Positions 23,551-33,008 of a stretch of DNA of 64,000 nucleotides are shown here, in pieces. Position 1 is the stretch's first letter, and every line of letters begins with the position of its first letter. The position numbers and the translations under genes are program-made. A model generated the notes under the pieces. That model had not been told where the DNA came from. It searched no databases and saw nothing but the letters and a program-made list of their open reading frames with translations. Source of the DNA: Acidobacteriota bacterium (GTDB lineage Bacteria; Acidobacteriota; Terriglobia; Acidiferrales; UBA7541); contig JAKASX010000003.1 of NCBI GenBank assembly GCA_021818865.1, forward strand, positions 1-64,000. The letters run 5' to 3'.

Positions 23551-24522
23551 ATGAACGGGAGCCGAGCAATTCCCATATGGGGCGCGGTCGGCCTGTGGGC
23601 CGCGCTTTCGCTTGCGATCACGTTGCTCGGGCTCTTGCGATTCGGCTACGGCGGCGAACGCTACGCCTGGGCCGCGCTGGTGATTTCGCTGCTGCTCGCA
23701 GGCCAGATTTTTCATGCGGCGCGCGGCTTCACGGAAAACCTGAAAAAACTGCTTGGCCGCGCGGGCGTGACGTTGCTGCCGTTGCTGCTGGGCGCGGTGT
23801 ACGTTGCCTATCTCCTCGGCACGGGGGAATTTTCCTGGCTGCGCATGCTCGGCGGAATTGCGTGGATCGAAACACCGGCCTTGCTCGCGCTTTCCGCGCG
23901 CGGACGACGCGCCGGCGCCTGGCAGGACTACGCGGTGATGGTGGTGCTGTGGATGCCGATCGAATTCGCCTGGGGACGCTACCTTTTTCCGTATCCCGGC
24001 GAAGCGACGCACACGCTGGAAATCCTGCTGGCGCTGAACGCAGGGACGATCGCCTTTCTCGATTTGCGGGAACTCGAAGGCATCGGCTACACAATCGCAT
24101 GGGGACCGGGATTCGCCGCGGCTGTCGCGATCAATTTCCTAGTTTTCGCGGCGATCGCGATTCCGCTAGGCGAATGGATGCATTTCATCGAGTGGGCGCC
24201 GTCGGTCGCTCGGTTCAAGGAACTGCCGATTTCGGCGTTGGGCATTCTGTTTTTCACCGCGTGGCCGGAGGAGTTTCTGTTTCGCGGCGTATTGCAGAAC
24301 GTGCTTTCGAAAAGTTTTCGCAGCGAAACGGCGGGCTGGATCGTCGCGTCGTGCTTGTTCGGACTCTCTCACATCGTCCACGGATTTCCCAACTGGCGCT
24401 ACGTGCTGCTGGCGGCGATTGCCGGGCTCTTCTACGGCCTCGCGTGGCGGAAAACGAAATCGCTGACCGGAGACGCGCTGGTCCACGCGCTGGTGGACAC
24501 GGTGTGGCATTTGCTGTTTTGA
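23551..24522 (+). CDS. CPBP-family intramembrane metalloprotease
   Basis: 323 residues, about nine transmembrane helices. AAGGAG lies three bases before the ATG. The C-terminal half has all CPBP/CAAX-protease motifs: EEFLFR (Glu240, Glu241, Arg245), FGLSHIVHG (His ~274) and ALVHALVDTVWH (His ~314, Asp). These form the metal/catalytic centre in Rce1-like abortive-infection family proteins. The first ~200 residues are an additional hydrophobic module. Expected role is membrane proteolysis; in bacteria the substrates are mostly unknown. Confidence 0.85.
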   Translation: MNGSRAIPIWGAVGLWAALSLAITLLGLLRFGYGGERYAWAALVISLLLAGQIFHAARGFTENLKKLLGRAGVTLLPLLLGAVYVAYLLGTGEFSWLRMLGGIAWIETPALLALSARGRRAGAWQDYAVMVVLWMPIEFAWGRYLFPYPGEATHTLEILLALNAGTIAFLDLRELEGIGYTIAWGPGFAAAVAINFLVFAAIAIPLGEWMHFIEWAPSVARFKELPISALGILFFTAWPEEFLFRGVLQNVLSKSFRSETAGWIVASCLFGLSHIVHGFPNWRYVLLAAIAGLFYGLAWRKTKSLTGDALVHALVDTVWHLLF

Positions 24523-24669
24523 ACGCGCGCGGGGCGGGGCTGCCGTGTGTGGGTATTCGCCGGAGGGCGAGCAACGGGACGGGCCGATTAAGCATCTTCT
24601 CGTTGTCGGGCGTGGCGTGGAGTTCATGGTTTTTTCGTTAGCACCGTCATATCGAGAGGAAAATTGTAG

Positions 24670-25638
24670 ATGCAAGTGACGAAGGGGAAGTTCGTTTCGC
24701 TCCTGTTGGGTTTTGCGGTTTGCCTGTTGGCCGCGGTGCCGTTGCGCGCGCAAACGGCCGGGGCCACGCTTACGGGCGCAATCGCGGGGCCTTCCGGCGC
24801 CGTGCCGAACGCGACGGTGACCATCAAAAACGTGGCGACGGGAAAAACACAAACCGCGCAGGCGGACGCCCAAGGGCGGTATGCCGTGGCGAACCTGGCG
24901 GCGGGCGGATACGAAGTGACGGTGACGGCACTGGGATTTTTGAAAGCGACCTCGACGGTGACGCTCGCCGCCGGTGGATCGAAAACGCTGAATTTCCAGA
25001 TGACGCCGTCTCTTTCGCTTTCTTCGCTCGGTTTTTCCTCTTCGGTGACGCGGGGAAGCGCGAAAGAGCAAGCGCTGCTGAACAAACGCTCCCGCATGCT
25101 GCAGATTCATCAGAAGCTCGGTTTGATCACGTTTTTCCCGCTCGTCGCGACGGTGGTCACTTCGTTTCGGGCGCACGGTCGCCATACGACCGCGGCCGCG
25201 CGAGATTTGCACATCGGCCTCGGCTCCGCTACGGCCGGTTTGTATTTCGCGACGGCGTATTACGCCATCTTCGCTCCCAAGCCGAAAGGGTTGAAGCGCA
25301 GCGGGCCGACGCGGTTTCACGTGGCGATGGCCTGGATTCACGGCCCGGGCATGATTCTGACGCCGATTCTGGGCGCGATGGCGGAATCGCAGTTGAACAA
25401 GGGAGAAAAACTGCACGGCATCGCGAAATACCACGGCGATGTAGCGCTAGTCACCGCTGTCGCGTACGGTTTGGCGTTGCTTTCGGAAACGAAACCAAAC
25501 TGGATTCCGGGCCTCGGCCACAAAGTCGCCGCGCTGTTGCCGTTTCATCACCATCAGGGCATTCGCGATGCAATGGCTGGCACGCGAATGACGAAACACG
25601 AGCGGCAGGTGTTTGCCGCGCTCGCGGCCACGAATTGA
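24670..25638 (+). CDS. Carboxypeptidase-regulatory domain fused to a cytochrome b561-like membrane domain
   Basis: 322 residues. A signal peptide (1-~28, ending PLRAQ) and a single carboxypeptidase-regulatory beta-sandwich (~30-117; TLTGAIAGPSGAVPNATVTI, DAQGRYAVANLAAGGYEV) precede a four-helix membrane region (~140-300). The membrane part has evenly spaced histidines: IHQKLGL, RAHGRHTT, DLHIGLGSATAG, FHVAMAWIHG and LHGIAKYHGD, a pattern suited to heme binding as in cytochrome b561-type proteins. The next gene encodes YceI, and b561-YceI pairs are known in other bacteria. The protein is therefore probably a periplasm-facing electron carrier with an exported binding domain. Heme ligation is inferred only from His placement. 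Confidence 0.65.
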   Translation: MQVTKGKFVSLLLGFAVCLLAAVPLRAQTAGATLTGAIAGPSGAVPNATVTIKNVATGKTQTAQADAQGRYAVANLAAGGYEVTVTALGFLKATSTVTLAAGGSKTLNFQMTPSLSLSSLGFSSSVTRGSAKEQALLNKRSRMLQIHQKLGLITFFPLVATVVTSFRAHGRHTTAAARDLHIGLGSATAGLYFATAYYAIFAPKPKGLKRSGPTRFHVAMAWIHGPGMILTPILGAMAESQLNKGEKLHGIAKYHGDVALVTAVAYGLALLSETKPNWIPGLGHKVAALLPFHHHQGIRDAMAGTRMTKHERQVFAALAATN

Positions 25639-25672
25639 TCCTCACTGTGAATTCATACGAAGGCAGGTTGCG

Positions 25673-26242
25673 ATGAAATTCAAATCAGCCGCATTCCTCG
25701 AAATGAAATGGATTGGCATTTTGTGCATTCTGTTTGCGTTTGCCGGCCCCGCCCGCGCCCAGACGACCTGGATTCTGAAGCAGTCCACGCTTACCTATCA
25801 CGTGACCCATCCGCTGCACCACGCGGCCGGCGTCAGCCACGCGGCGCGAGGGAAGGGCATCTGCAACGGCGGGAAGTGCACGTTTCTGGTGGCCGTGCCC
25901 GTGGATTCGTTCAAATCGGGCGATACGAACCGCGACCTGCACATGCTGCAAATCACGCGGGGCGCGCAATATCCGATGGTGGTGGTGCGAGGGAAATTGC
26001 CGGAAAACGAGCTGAAAAACGGCACGCTTCACGCCGATTTCCAGATTCAATTCGCCGGGCAGACGGCCAGTTTCAAGCAGGTGCCGTTTCAGGTGAAGCG
26101 GCAAGCGAACGACGTGCAGCTGAACGGAACGATTCCCGCCACGCTGACCGATTTCAAAATTCCCGCTCCGGAATTGCTCTTCGTGCCCATCCGGAATCAG
26201 ATTCCGGTGACGGTGCAGATGACGTGGCAGGAGCAAAAATAG
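25673..26242 (+). CDS. YceI-family periplasmic protein
   Basis: 189 residues. A signal peptide runs to FAFAGPARAQ. The lipocalin-like YceI fold is indicated by TTWILKQSTLTYHVTHPLHH (~30-49), CTFLVAVPVDSFKSGD (~70-85), RDLHMLQ, YPMVVVRG (~103-110), and the paired strands FQIQFAGQTASFKQVPFQV and LTDFKIPAPELLFVPI. YceI proteins bind isoprenoid or amphiphilic ligands in a barrel; some are associated with b561 cytochromes. The gene lies 34 bases after the b561-like fusion gene on the same strand, so co-transcription is likely. Extra His residues (HVTHPLHHAAGVSH) could bind metal. Confidence 0.82.
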   Translation: MKFKSAAFLEMKWIGILCILFAFAGPARAQTTWILKQSTLTYHVTHPLHHAAGVSHAARGKGICNGGKCTFLVAVPVDSFKSGDTNRDLHMLQITRGAQYPMVVVRGKLPENELKNGTLHADFQIQFAGQTASFKQVPFQVKRQANDVQLNGTIPATLTDFKIPAPELLFVPIRNQIPVTVQMTWQEQK

Positions 26243-26275
26243 AGCAACGCAGCAGTTGTACCACCGCACGTTGCT
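26243..26275. terminator. Stem-loop between convergent genes
   Basis: The arms AGCAACG (26243-26249) and CGTTGCT (26269-26275) directly follow the YceI stop and precede the converging DUF4870 pseudogene. The loop is long (19 bases) and there is no T-run; a terminator role is suggested by position only. Confidence 0.3.
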
Positions 26276-26327
26276 AGAGGCGCTTTTCCCGAAGGCTGGA
26301 AGCGGTGCGGCGGGCGAGCGCGCCAGT

Positions 26328-26758
26328 TCAGATTCCCGCGGCTCGCCGCGCCCAGCGGCCGATTACGGGGTACCCGGCCCATTCGCCTCGCATGGCTTTG
26401 AGCGTGAAAAGGATGCCCAGCACGAAATTCAACACACAAGCCGTCACTGCGAAAATCCATACCACCCCAAATCCCATGAAAAGCGCGATGGGGAGGTTCT
26501 GTCGGGCGTGGGAGCCTTGCGCCGGAATCGTTGAAAGCACGGCGAAGAAAAACGTAGCGAAAATTGCAACGTAGAACACTCCGAAAATGATCTGCCAGAA
26601 AAGCGCTTGAAGCGCGATTCCTTTTTCGTCAGGAAGATGATCAGCGGCCCGATCCACCAAGTGACGATCACCAACGCGTGGGAAAGCCCCGCGTACGCCT
26701 TTTCGTCGCTCGTCAGCTGTGCCGGAACTTCTGTTAGAGCTTTTGTAGTGTCCATCAC
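26328..26758 (-). pseudogene. Frameshifted DUF4870-type small membrane protein
   Basis: Two overlapping frames together make one protein. The first, from ATG 26758 (MMDTTKALTEVPAQLTSDEK, then YAGLSHALVIVTWWIGPLI and FLTKKESRF), is the N-terminus of a DUF4870/Tic20-like membrane protein. The second frame supplies the rest: ALQALFWQIIFGVFYVAIF, two more helices and a short tail. The switch is at about 26600-26618, where GCGCTTC-like units repeat; loss of bases between such units would explain the shift. In intact relatives SRF(V)RFHALQALFWQ is continuous. Either the gene is dead or this is an assembly error. Translation past the shift in the first frame gives Arg/Ser-rich non-membrane sequence. 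Confidence 0.7.
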
Positions 26759-26901
26759 TCCTCCCCACGTCTGTCAGCCGTCTTGTCCAGCGACCCGTAG
26801 CATACTCGCATTCCAGTGACGAGGGTCACATGAGGTGTCGTTCATGCAGCGTCTCCCCCGTTACTCTTGGAGCCGCCGCGGGCGCGCTGGTTGGAAGAGG
26901 C

Positions 26902-26929
26902 TTGACCCGAGCGCGGGCGGGGCTATAAT
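26902..26929 (+). promoter_or_regulatory. Sigma-70-type promoter, TTGACC-N16-TATAAT
   Basis: A near-consensus -35 (TTGACC, 26902-26907) and a consensus -10 (TATAAT, 26924-26929) are 16 bases apart. The start codon of the small membrane protein is 13 bases after the -10, leaving a leader of only about six bases. Confidence 0.75.
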
Positions 26930-26942
26930 CCCGGCCAAGAAG

Positions 26943-27305
26943 ATGTCCGAGAGCGAAGGCAAGAGCGTAAGTTGCACCACGGCTTCGTCGCTGTGTTACT
27001 GGGCTCTGGTGTTTGTGATCGTCCTTGGGCTGTTTTCGTTGGCCAAGCTGGTTTGGCCGGAACTCCGAATCTACTCCAATGCGTTGCTTTTCGCCGCCGC
27101 GGGCATTGCCTGCGTGGTGAACTATCGCCGCAACTGCACCTATCATTGCGCCATCACCGGGCCGCTGTTTCTGATCGCGGCGGTGGTGCTCGTTATCGGC
27201 GTGAGAAGAGGATGGGAGATGCCGGCCGTGCTGGTATGGGCGGTGGTGCTGCTTGGCGTGGGGTTCGCGCTGCTGCTCGAACGCCGATTCGCCGCGCTGC
27301 GATAA
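26943..27305 (+). CDS. Small cysteine-containing membrane protein
   Basis: 120 residues from ATG 26943, chosen because the strong promoter ends just upstream; the frame is open for 36 further codons that would lie within that promoter. Three to four helices: CYWALVFVIVLGLFSLAKLVW (~18-38), ALLFAAAGIACVV (~46-58), TGPLFLIAAVVLVIGV (~72-87) and AVLVWAVVLLGVGFALLLE (~95-113). Between helices two and three is RRNCTYHCAITGPLF with a C-x3-C pair and a His, a plausible metal or redox site; two further cysteines are near the N-terminus. I do not recognise a named family. Its own promoter suggests independent expression. Confidence 0.65.
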   Translation: MSESEGKSVSCTTASSLCYWALVFVIVLGLFSLAKLVWPELRIYSNALLFAAAGIACVVNYRRNCTYHCAITGPLFLIAAVVLVIGVRRGWEMPAVLVWAVVLLGVGFALLLERRFAALR

Positions 27306-27339
27306 CCGCCGATTTTCGCGGAACTGCCGTGGCGCCGAT

Positions 27340-28116
27340 TCAGCGCACCACGCCGGCGAGCGGACTCGAAGCCGTGGCGTAGAGCTTCTTTTCGATGCGG
27401 CCCGCGAGGAACGCTTTGCGGCCGGCTTCGACGGCATGGCGCATCGCCTGCGCCATGAGCGCCGGCTCCTGCGCGCCGGCAATCGCCGTGTTCATCAGCA
27501 CGCCATCGTAGCCGAGTTCCATGGCGAGCGTGGCATCGGAAGCTGTGCCGACGCCGGCATCCACCACGAGCGGAACTTCCGTGATGCGCTCGCGCAAGAT
27601 GCGCAGATTCGTGACGTTCTGGATGCCGAGCCCCGAGCCGATCGGCGCGCCCAGCGGCATCACCGCGGCCGCGCCCGCGTCCACCAGCTTGCGCGCGACG
27701 ATCAGATCGTCGGTGGTGTAGGGAAGGACGACGAATCCTTCGGCGACGAGCGAGCGCGTGGCGGCGAGCAACTGCTCGGTATCCGGAAACAGCGTTTGCT
27801 GATCGCCGATCACCTCCAGCTTGACCCAGTTCGAAAGGCCCAATTCGCGCGCCAGATGCGCGGTGCGAATCGCTTCATCGGCCGTGTAGCAGCCGGCGGT
27901 ATTCGCCAGCAGGAAATAGCGGTCGCGATCCAGATAATCGAGCAGCGTTTCCTTCGGCCGGTCGGCCAGCTGAATGCGTCGCAAGGCGACGGTGACGACG
28001 TCGGCGCCCGAGGCTTCAATCGCCTGGGCCATTTCCCGCATGGTGCGGTATTTTCCCGTTCCCACGATCAGCCGCGAACGGAACTGGCGGCCGTGAATGA
28101 CCAATGCATCTTCCAT
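27340..28116 (-). CDS. thiG: Thiazole synthase ThiG
   Basis: 258 residues, normal length. Conserved blocks: LIVGTGKY (~16-23), [12 protein letters not shown] (~36-47), [11 protein letters not shown] (~72-82), [10 protein letters not shown] with the Schiff-base lysine at ~99, VLPYTTDD (~131-138), [10 protein letters not shown] (~154-163), [10 protein letters not shown] (~184-193) and MNTAIAGAQ (~205-213). ThiG condenses 1-deoxy-D-xylulose-5-phosphate, the ThiS thiocarboxylate and dehydroglycine into the thiazole phosphate of thiamine. No other thiamine gene is adjacent and no TPP riboswitch was recognised upstream, so regulation is not evident. Confidence 0.93.
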   Translation of the reverse strand: MEDALVIHGRQFRSRLIVGTGKYRTMREMAQAIEASGADVVTVALRRIQLADRPKETLLDYLDRDRYFLLANTAGCYTADEAIRTAHLARELGLSNWVKLEVIGDQQTLFPDTEQLLAATRSLVAEGFVVLPYTTDDLIVARKLVDAGAAAVMPLGAPIGSGLGIQNVTNLRILRERITEVPLVVDAGVGTASDATLAMELGYDGVLMNTAIAGAQEPALMAQAMRHAVEAGRKAFLAGRIEKKLYATASSPLAGVVR

Positions 28117-28345
28117 GTTCGGCTCCCAAGAAAACGATTGTACTCCGGCGCGAGCGCCGCGTCCCGTCGGTAGCGGGCGAAGGGAAAGTCGTGGAGGGAG
28201 CGGATTGATCTTTCGCGGCGCGTTCCCGCCCGCGCTGGCGATGCTGATCCGGCCGCTACTTCCCAACCGCCGAGCAGCCGGGCAACAGGGAGATTTTTCA
28301 ATTTTGGGGGCGCACCCCTACGCTGTTTGCCTATACAATCCGGCT

Positions 28346-29224
28346 ATGCTCAAGGCAATCGCGCTAATGGCCCTCGCCTGCTCGCTGGCTGGGACCAGCC
28401 CTGCATCAAGCGCGACTAGACCAATTAAGGACGAATCGCTGCGGATGGATGTTCTCCGCGCTGTTTTCCCTGGAGCCACAATCTCCCTCGAGGCCGGACG
28501 CTCGATCGATGATTCGTGGAGTCCCGCAGGGCACTCTAAGGAGTTCCTGTTCCCGGATGCCTTGGCAACCGAGAGGGTGTACCGCGTCGTCGGTCCGCCT
28601 TCAGGAACGGCCGAACGGTGTGCTGCATCGAATGTGGTCAACGAGACATTATCTTCGAAAACCCGGGAAGTTCGTTTCGAGGTATTTCGCTGGCCGGGAG
28701 CTGCCGATTCGAGTTCGCTGCTGGCCGTCCTTCAATATAAGTTTCTCGGGGCGGATCCACCCATGTCGTGTCCCTCAATAGCCCGCCTCGCACGCATAAC
28801 GGATACGGCCAGAAAATGGCGCGAATCCACCGGTCTCGACCTGGATACAACCCACCACACCTCAATCCAGCGGATCGAGTTGACCAGCTTGGACGGGCGC
28901 CATTCTCAAGAACTGCTGATAGAGCCAGACTGGGGCGCTGCCGGAGTCATCGGAACCAATTTAGTCGTATTCTCCCTGAGTCGGGGCAGATTCGGTCAAT
29001 GGCTGAACGTGCCTTCTCGCGTTTATTCTTCCACGGGTGGGGACAGCTTTGTGCAAACTCTGGACCTCCCGAGGACCAGAGAAGATGATGCTGAACGCTT
29101 CTGCTTCCGAAAAGTCACCTTCGCCAGAAATGGTCTGTGGCTATCGCAGCCGGTCGAAACCCATCCATATTACCCGCGCTTTACGGGTCGGCCTGCCAAA
29201 GTGCGGTTCTACATGGTCCCGTAG
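28346..29224 (+). CDS. Secreted protein of unknown function
   Basis: 292 residues from ATG 28346. N-terminal signal peptide MLKAIALMALACSLAGT; the ALAC here is only a poor lipobox, so a type I signal is more likely. The mature protein has VLRAVFPGATISLE (~36-49), a pair of cysteines (ERCAASN ~92; MSCPSIARLA ~144) and a C-terminal WLSQPVETHPYYPRFTG. No known domain was recognised. A -10-like TATACAAT (28332-28339) ends six bases before the ATG, leaving almost no leader. Base composition appears lower in GC, with more ATA/AGA/CTA codons than its neighbours, so recent acquisition is possible. Confidence 0.65.
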   Translation: MLKAIALMALACSLAGTSPASSATRPIKDESLRMDVLRAVFPGATISLEAGRSIDDSWSPAGHSKEFLFPDALATERVYRVVGPPSGTAERCAASNVVNETLSSKTREVRFEVFRWPGAADSSSLLAVLQYKFLGADPPMSCPSIARLARITDTARKWRESTGLDLDTTHHTSIQRIELTSLDGRHSQELLIEPDWGAAGVIGTNLVVFSLSRGRFGQWLNVPSRVYSSTGGDSFVQTLDLPRTREDDAERFCFRKVTFARNGLWLSQPVETHPYYPRFTGRPAKVRFYMVP

Positions 29225-29356
29225 GCAACCCGCCGGATCCCCGACTAACGGTCAAGACGGAATTTATTCCGGGCCAGGGCTCCCGAGAACAACTCCCGGC
29301 AGCGCCCACTTGGCAAAACCGTTCCGGGCACATTGCGGCCCGAATGGCGCGCGGCG

Positions 29357-31168
29357 CTACTCATCCCGGCCGGAAAGCGCTTCGTCCGCGTTGGCAAACA
29401 ATTTTTCGATTTCCGCTTGGTAGCGCTGCTCGACGATGCGCCGGCGCAGCTTGAGCGTATAGGTCATCTCGCCTTGATCGAAAGCGAAATCGCGGTCGAG
29501 CAGCAGAAAACGCTTCGGCCGCTCGTATTGGGCGAGCGGCTCGCTGAGCCGGCGAATTTCCTCGCCCAAGAGGCGCTGCGCCCAGGGACTGGTGGCGATT
29601 TCGGTGGGCGTCGAAAGCGTCACGCCTTCCTGGCGGGCGCGGACGCGCAGCGTTTCGAAATTCGGGACAACGAGCGCGGCGACGAATTTCCGGCGGTCGC
29701 CCAGGACGCAAGCATTGGAAATGAGCGGGCTGGTCCTCAGCAGATTTTCGATCATCTGGGGCGCGATGAATTTCCCTCCGGCCGTCTTGATCAGATCCTT
29801 TTTGCGGTCGGTGATGACGAGAAAGCCGTCCTCATCCAGATGACCGATGTCGCCGGTGGAAAACCAGCCGTCCGAGGAAAGCACCTCGGCGGTTTCTTCG
29901 GCAGCTTTGTAGTAGCCCTTCATCACGCACGGGCCGCGCACTTGGATTTCGCCGTCGGCGGCTACGCGCACTTCGACGTTGGGAATCGGCTTGCCGACGC
30001 TGCCGGGACGGTGGTCGCGGAACGAGCTGGCGCTGACGATCGGCGATGTTTCCGTCAAGCCGTAGCCCTCGAGGATGGGCACGCCAACCGACCAGAAAAA
30101 TTCAGCCAGTTGGCGCGAGAGCGGCGCGCCGCCGGAATTGAAAAATCGGATCCGGCCGCCCAGCCGCCGCCGGACGCGGCTGTAAACGAGAAACCAGGCC
30201 AGGTACCAGCGGAGTTTTTTCTTGAGTTCGAGCGGCTTGCCGTACGCGCGCCACTCGACCGATTCATGCGCCACGCGCAGGCCCCAATCGAACAACTGGC
30301 GCAGTTGGCCGCCAAGCCGCTCGCGCGCTTCGAAGATGCCGGCGTAGCTTTTTTCGAAGAAACGGGGAACGGCGGCGGCGACAGTGGGACGCACTTCGAC
30401 GAGCGCTCCGGCGACCTCGTCCATGCGCTCGACGTAGGCGAGCGCCACGCCGCGGAACAGCGCGATGTAATCCATGATGCGCTCGTACACGTGTGCGAGC
30501 GGAAGAAACGACAGCACCACGTCGGTTCGCCGCATATCCACCAGGCGCAACGTATCCAGCGCGTTCGAGGTGAAGTTCGAATGCGTCAGCATCACGCCTT
30601 TCGGCTCGCCGGTGGTGCCGGAGGTGTAGATGATGCTGGCGAGATCGGAAGGCTTGACCTGCGCCGCACGGCGCGTGTAGGCGACGATGTCGTGCGGATC
30701 GGCGCGGCCCATCAGTTCTTCCCAGCGGCGGATTTCGCGCGGCAGCGGTTTGCCGTAAGCGGCGACGACGATCGTTTCGAGATGAGGCGCGTGCTCGCGG
30801 CAGGCGAGCAGGCGTTCAACCTGGGCCGGGCCGACGGCGATGGCGGCTTTGGCCTCCGAATGATTCAGGATGAAGAGGATTCGCTCGGCGGATTCGTTGA
30901 AATAAATAGGAACTGTGACGCCGCCCAGTCCCAGGATGGCGAGATCGGCGATGTGCCATTCGGGCCGATTCGGCGAAAAAAGAGCGACGCGATCGCCGGC
31001 GAAGATGTGCGCCTGCTCGAGCGCGGTTGCCAAACCGGCGACTCGGCGCACCACCTCCCGCGACGGCGTGGCAATCCACCGGCCGCCCTCCTTGTGCAAT
31101 TGCGCCCGCGGGTTCGGATAGCTTTCGGCCGCGGCGAGGAAGCTTTGCACGATCGTCGGGTATTTCAC
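29357..31168 (-). CDS. AMP-forming long-chain acyl-CoA synthetase (FadD-like)
   Basis: 603 residues if started at GTG 31168 (VKYPTIVQSFL); the frame extends 15 codons to an ATG at 31213 and the true start is not certain. ANL-superfamily motifs: IIYTSGTTGEPKG (P-loop, A3), LPLAHVYER (A4), ILEGYGLTETSP (A5), WFSTGDIG (A7), ITDRKKDLIKTAGGKFI (A8) and, near the end, a catalytic Lys in TLKLRRR. The insertion between A4 and A5 and the length fit long-chain enzymes of the FAA1/FadD15 type. It activates fatty acids as acyl-AMP then acyl-CoA, probably at the membrane surface. It is divergent from the hut genes. Confidence 0.88.
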   Translation of the reverse strand: MKYPTIVQSFLAAAESYPNPRAQLHKEGGRWIATPSREVVRRVAGLATALEQAHIFAGDRVALFSPNRPEWHIADLAILGLGGVTVPIYFNESAERILFILNHSEAKAAIAVGPAQVERLLACREHAPHLETIVVAAYGKPLPREIRRWEELMGRADPHDIVAYTRRAAQVKPSDLASIIYTSGTTGEPKGVMLTHSNFTSNALDTLRLVDMRRTDVVLSFLPLAHVYERIMDYIALFRGVALAYVERMDEVAGALVEVRPTVAAAVPRFFEKSYAGIFEARERLGGQLRQLFDWGLRVAHESVEWRAYGKPLELKKKLRWYLAWFLVYSRVRRRLGGRIRFFNSGGAPLSRQLAEFFWSVGVPILEGYGLTETSPIVSASSFRDHRPGSVGKPIPNVEVRVAADGEIQVRGPCVMKGYYKAAEETAEVLSSDGWFSTGDIGHLDEDGFLVITDRKKDLIKTAGGKFIAPQMIENLLRTSPLISNACVLGDRRKFVAALVVPNFETLRVRARQEGVTLSTPTEIATSPWAQRLLGEEIRRLSEPLAQYERPKRFLLLDRDFAFDQGEMTYTLKLRRRIVEQRYQAEIEKLFANADEALSGRDE

Positions 31169-31304
31169 ATTGCCGCCGCGTGGCAGAGTACCGCACGCGG
31201 CGCGCCGGCGCAATCGCCGCGATTCGTCTGCTTCGAGTCTCGAAACACCCGCCGGGCTGCGCTAAGATGGGCCGCGAGCAGTTTTTTCCTTCCGAGGTGA
31301 GGCC

Positions 31305-32984
31305 ATGAGCCAGATCGCCAGTGAACATCCCTCCGAGGCACGCGCCGTCCGCGCGCCGCGCGGCCCGCAGCGCACCTGCAAGGGCTGGAATCAGGAAGCG
31401 GCGATGCGCATGCTGATGAACAACCTGGATGCCGAAGTCGCCGAACGGCCGGCCGATCTGGTGGTGTACGGAGGATCGGGGCGCGCGGCGCGCAGTTGGG
31501 CGGCGTTCGACGCGATTGTGCGCGCGCTGACGGAACTCGGAAACGACGAGACGCTGCTGATCCAGTCGGGTAAGCCGGTGGGCGTTTTCCGGACGCACGA
31601 ATGGGCGCCGCGCGTCCTGATCGCAAATGCGAATCTGGTGGGCCATTGGAACGATTGGCGCCATTTCGGCGAACTCGAACGCGCCGGACTCACGATGTAC
31701 GGTCAGATGACGGCGGGGAGCTGGATTTACATCGGGACGCAGGGAATCCTGGAAGGAACGTACGAAACGTTCGCCGCGGCCGGGCGCAAACATTTCGCCA
31801 GCGACCTGGCCGGAAAACTCGTCGCCACGGGCGGCATGGGGGGGATGGGCGGAGCGCAGCCGCTGGCGGCGACGATGGCCGGTGCGGCGATTTTGTGCGT
31901 GGAAGTGGATCCCGAGCGCATCAAGCGCCGCGTGAAAACGGGCTACTGCGACGTCATGGTGAATTCGCTCGACGAGGCGCTCCGCATTTTGAAAAACGCC
32001 GTGCGCAAACGCGAAGCGGCTTCGGTGGGCCTGGTGGGCAATTGCGCCGACGTGATTCCGGAGCTGGCGCGGCGCGGTGTGGTGCCCGATCTGCTGACCG
32101 ATCAGACGAGCGCGCACGATCCGATCAACGGATACATTCCCCAGGGGCTTTCACTCGAGGAAGCGGCGGAACTCCGCCGGCGCGATCCGGAAGAATACCG
32201 GCGGCGCGCGCTCGATTCGATCGCCGAGCACGTGCGCGGAATGCTCGCGCTGCAAAAGCTGGGCGCGGTGACGTTCGATTACGGAAACAACATCCGCACG
32301 ATGGCGTTCGAAGCCGGCGTGAAGAATGCGTACGATTTTCCCGGCTTCGTTCCCGCGTACATCCGGCCGCTCTTTTGCGAGGGCCGCGGACCGTTCCGAT
32401 GGGCTGCGCTATCCGGCGAACCTTCCGATATTCACCGCACCGATCAACTGGTGCTCGAGCTGTTTCCCGAAAACGAGATTCTTTCGCGCTGGATTCGACT
32501 GGCGCAGAAACGGGTGCGGTTCCAGGGACTGCCGGCGCGGATTTGCTGGCTCGGCTACGGCGAGCGCGACCGCTTCGGCGTGGCGATGAACGATCTGGTG
32601 GCGCGCGGCGAGCTGAAAGCGCCGATCGTCATCGGCCGCGATCATCTCGACACCGGTTCGGTCGCTTCGCCGTTTCGAGAAACCGAGGCCATGCGCGACG
32701 GCTCGGACGCCATTGCCGATTGGCCCTTTCTGAATGCGCTGCTCAATACGGCGAGCGGAGCGAGTTGGGTTTCCATTCACAACGGCGGCGGAGTGGGCAT
32801 CGGCTATTCGCAACACGCGGGGCAGGTGGTGGTAGCCGACGGCACGAAAGAGATGGCGGCGCGAATCGAACGCGTGCTGACTAACGATCCCGGCATCGGC
32901 ATCGCGCGCCACGCCGACGCTGGCTATCCCGAAGCGGCGGATTTCGCCCGCGCGCACGGGATCAAGATTCCCATGTCAGAATAG
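31305..32984 (+). CDS. hutU: Urocanate hydratase
   Basis: 559 residues, the usual size. NAD-binding and family motifs: [14 protein letters not shown] (~48-61), [17 protein letters not shown] (~88-104), [19 protein letters not shown] (~129-147), [13 protein letters not shown] (~176-188), FDYGNNIR (~324-331), [13 protein letters not shown] (~346-358) and [17 protein letters not shown] (~491-507). It hydrates urocanate to 4-imidazolone-5-propionate using NAD+ as electrophile, the second step of histidine degradation. GAGGTGAGGCC precedes the ATG. HutI and FtcD follow on the same strand. HutH (histidine ammonia-lyase) is not in the window. Confidence 0.96.
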   Translation: MSQIASEHPSEARAVRAPRGPQRTCKGWNQEAAMRMLMNNLDAEVAERPADLVVYGGSGRAARSWAAFDAIVRALTELGNDETLLIQSGKPVGVFRTHEWAPRVLIANANLVGHWNDWRHFGELERAGLTMYGQMTAGSWIYIGTQGILEGTYETFAAAGRKHFASDLAGKLVATGGMGGMGGAQPLAATMAGAAILCVEVDPERIKRRVKTGYCDVMVNSLDEALRILKNAVRKREAASVGLVGNCADVIPELARRGVVPDLLTDQTSAHDPINGYIPQGLSLEEAAELRRRDPEEYRRRALDSIAEHVRGMLALQKLGAVTFDYGNNIRTMAFEAGVKNAYDFPGFVPAYIRPLFCEGRGPFRWAALSGEPSDIHRTDQLVLELFPENEILSRWIRLAQKRVRFQGLPARICWLGYGERDRFGVAMNDLVARGELKAPIVIGRDHLDTGSVASPFRETEAMRDGSDAIADWPFLNALLNTASGASWVSIHNGGGVGIGYSQHAGQVVVADGTKEMAARIERVLTNDPGIGIARHADAGYPEAADFARAHGIKIPMSE

Positions 32985-33008
32985 CGTGTCGACGGACGAA
33001 AGGAACCG

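Noticed and set aside
29333-31300. Plus-strand open frame of 655 codons opposite the acyl-CoA synthetase gene
   Set aside because: Antisense shadow; every ANL-superfamily motif is on the other strand.
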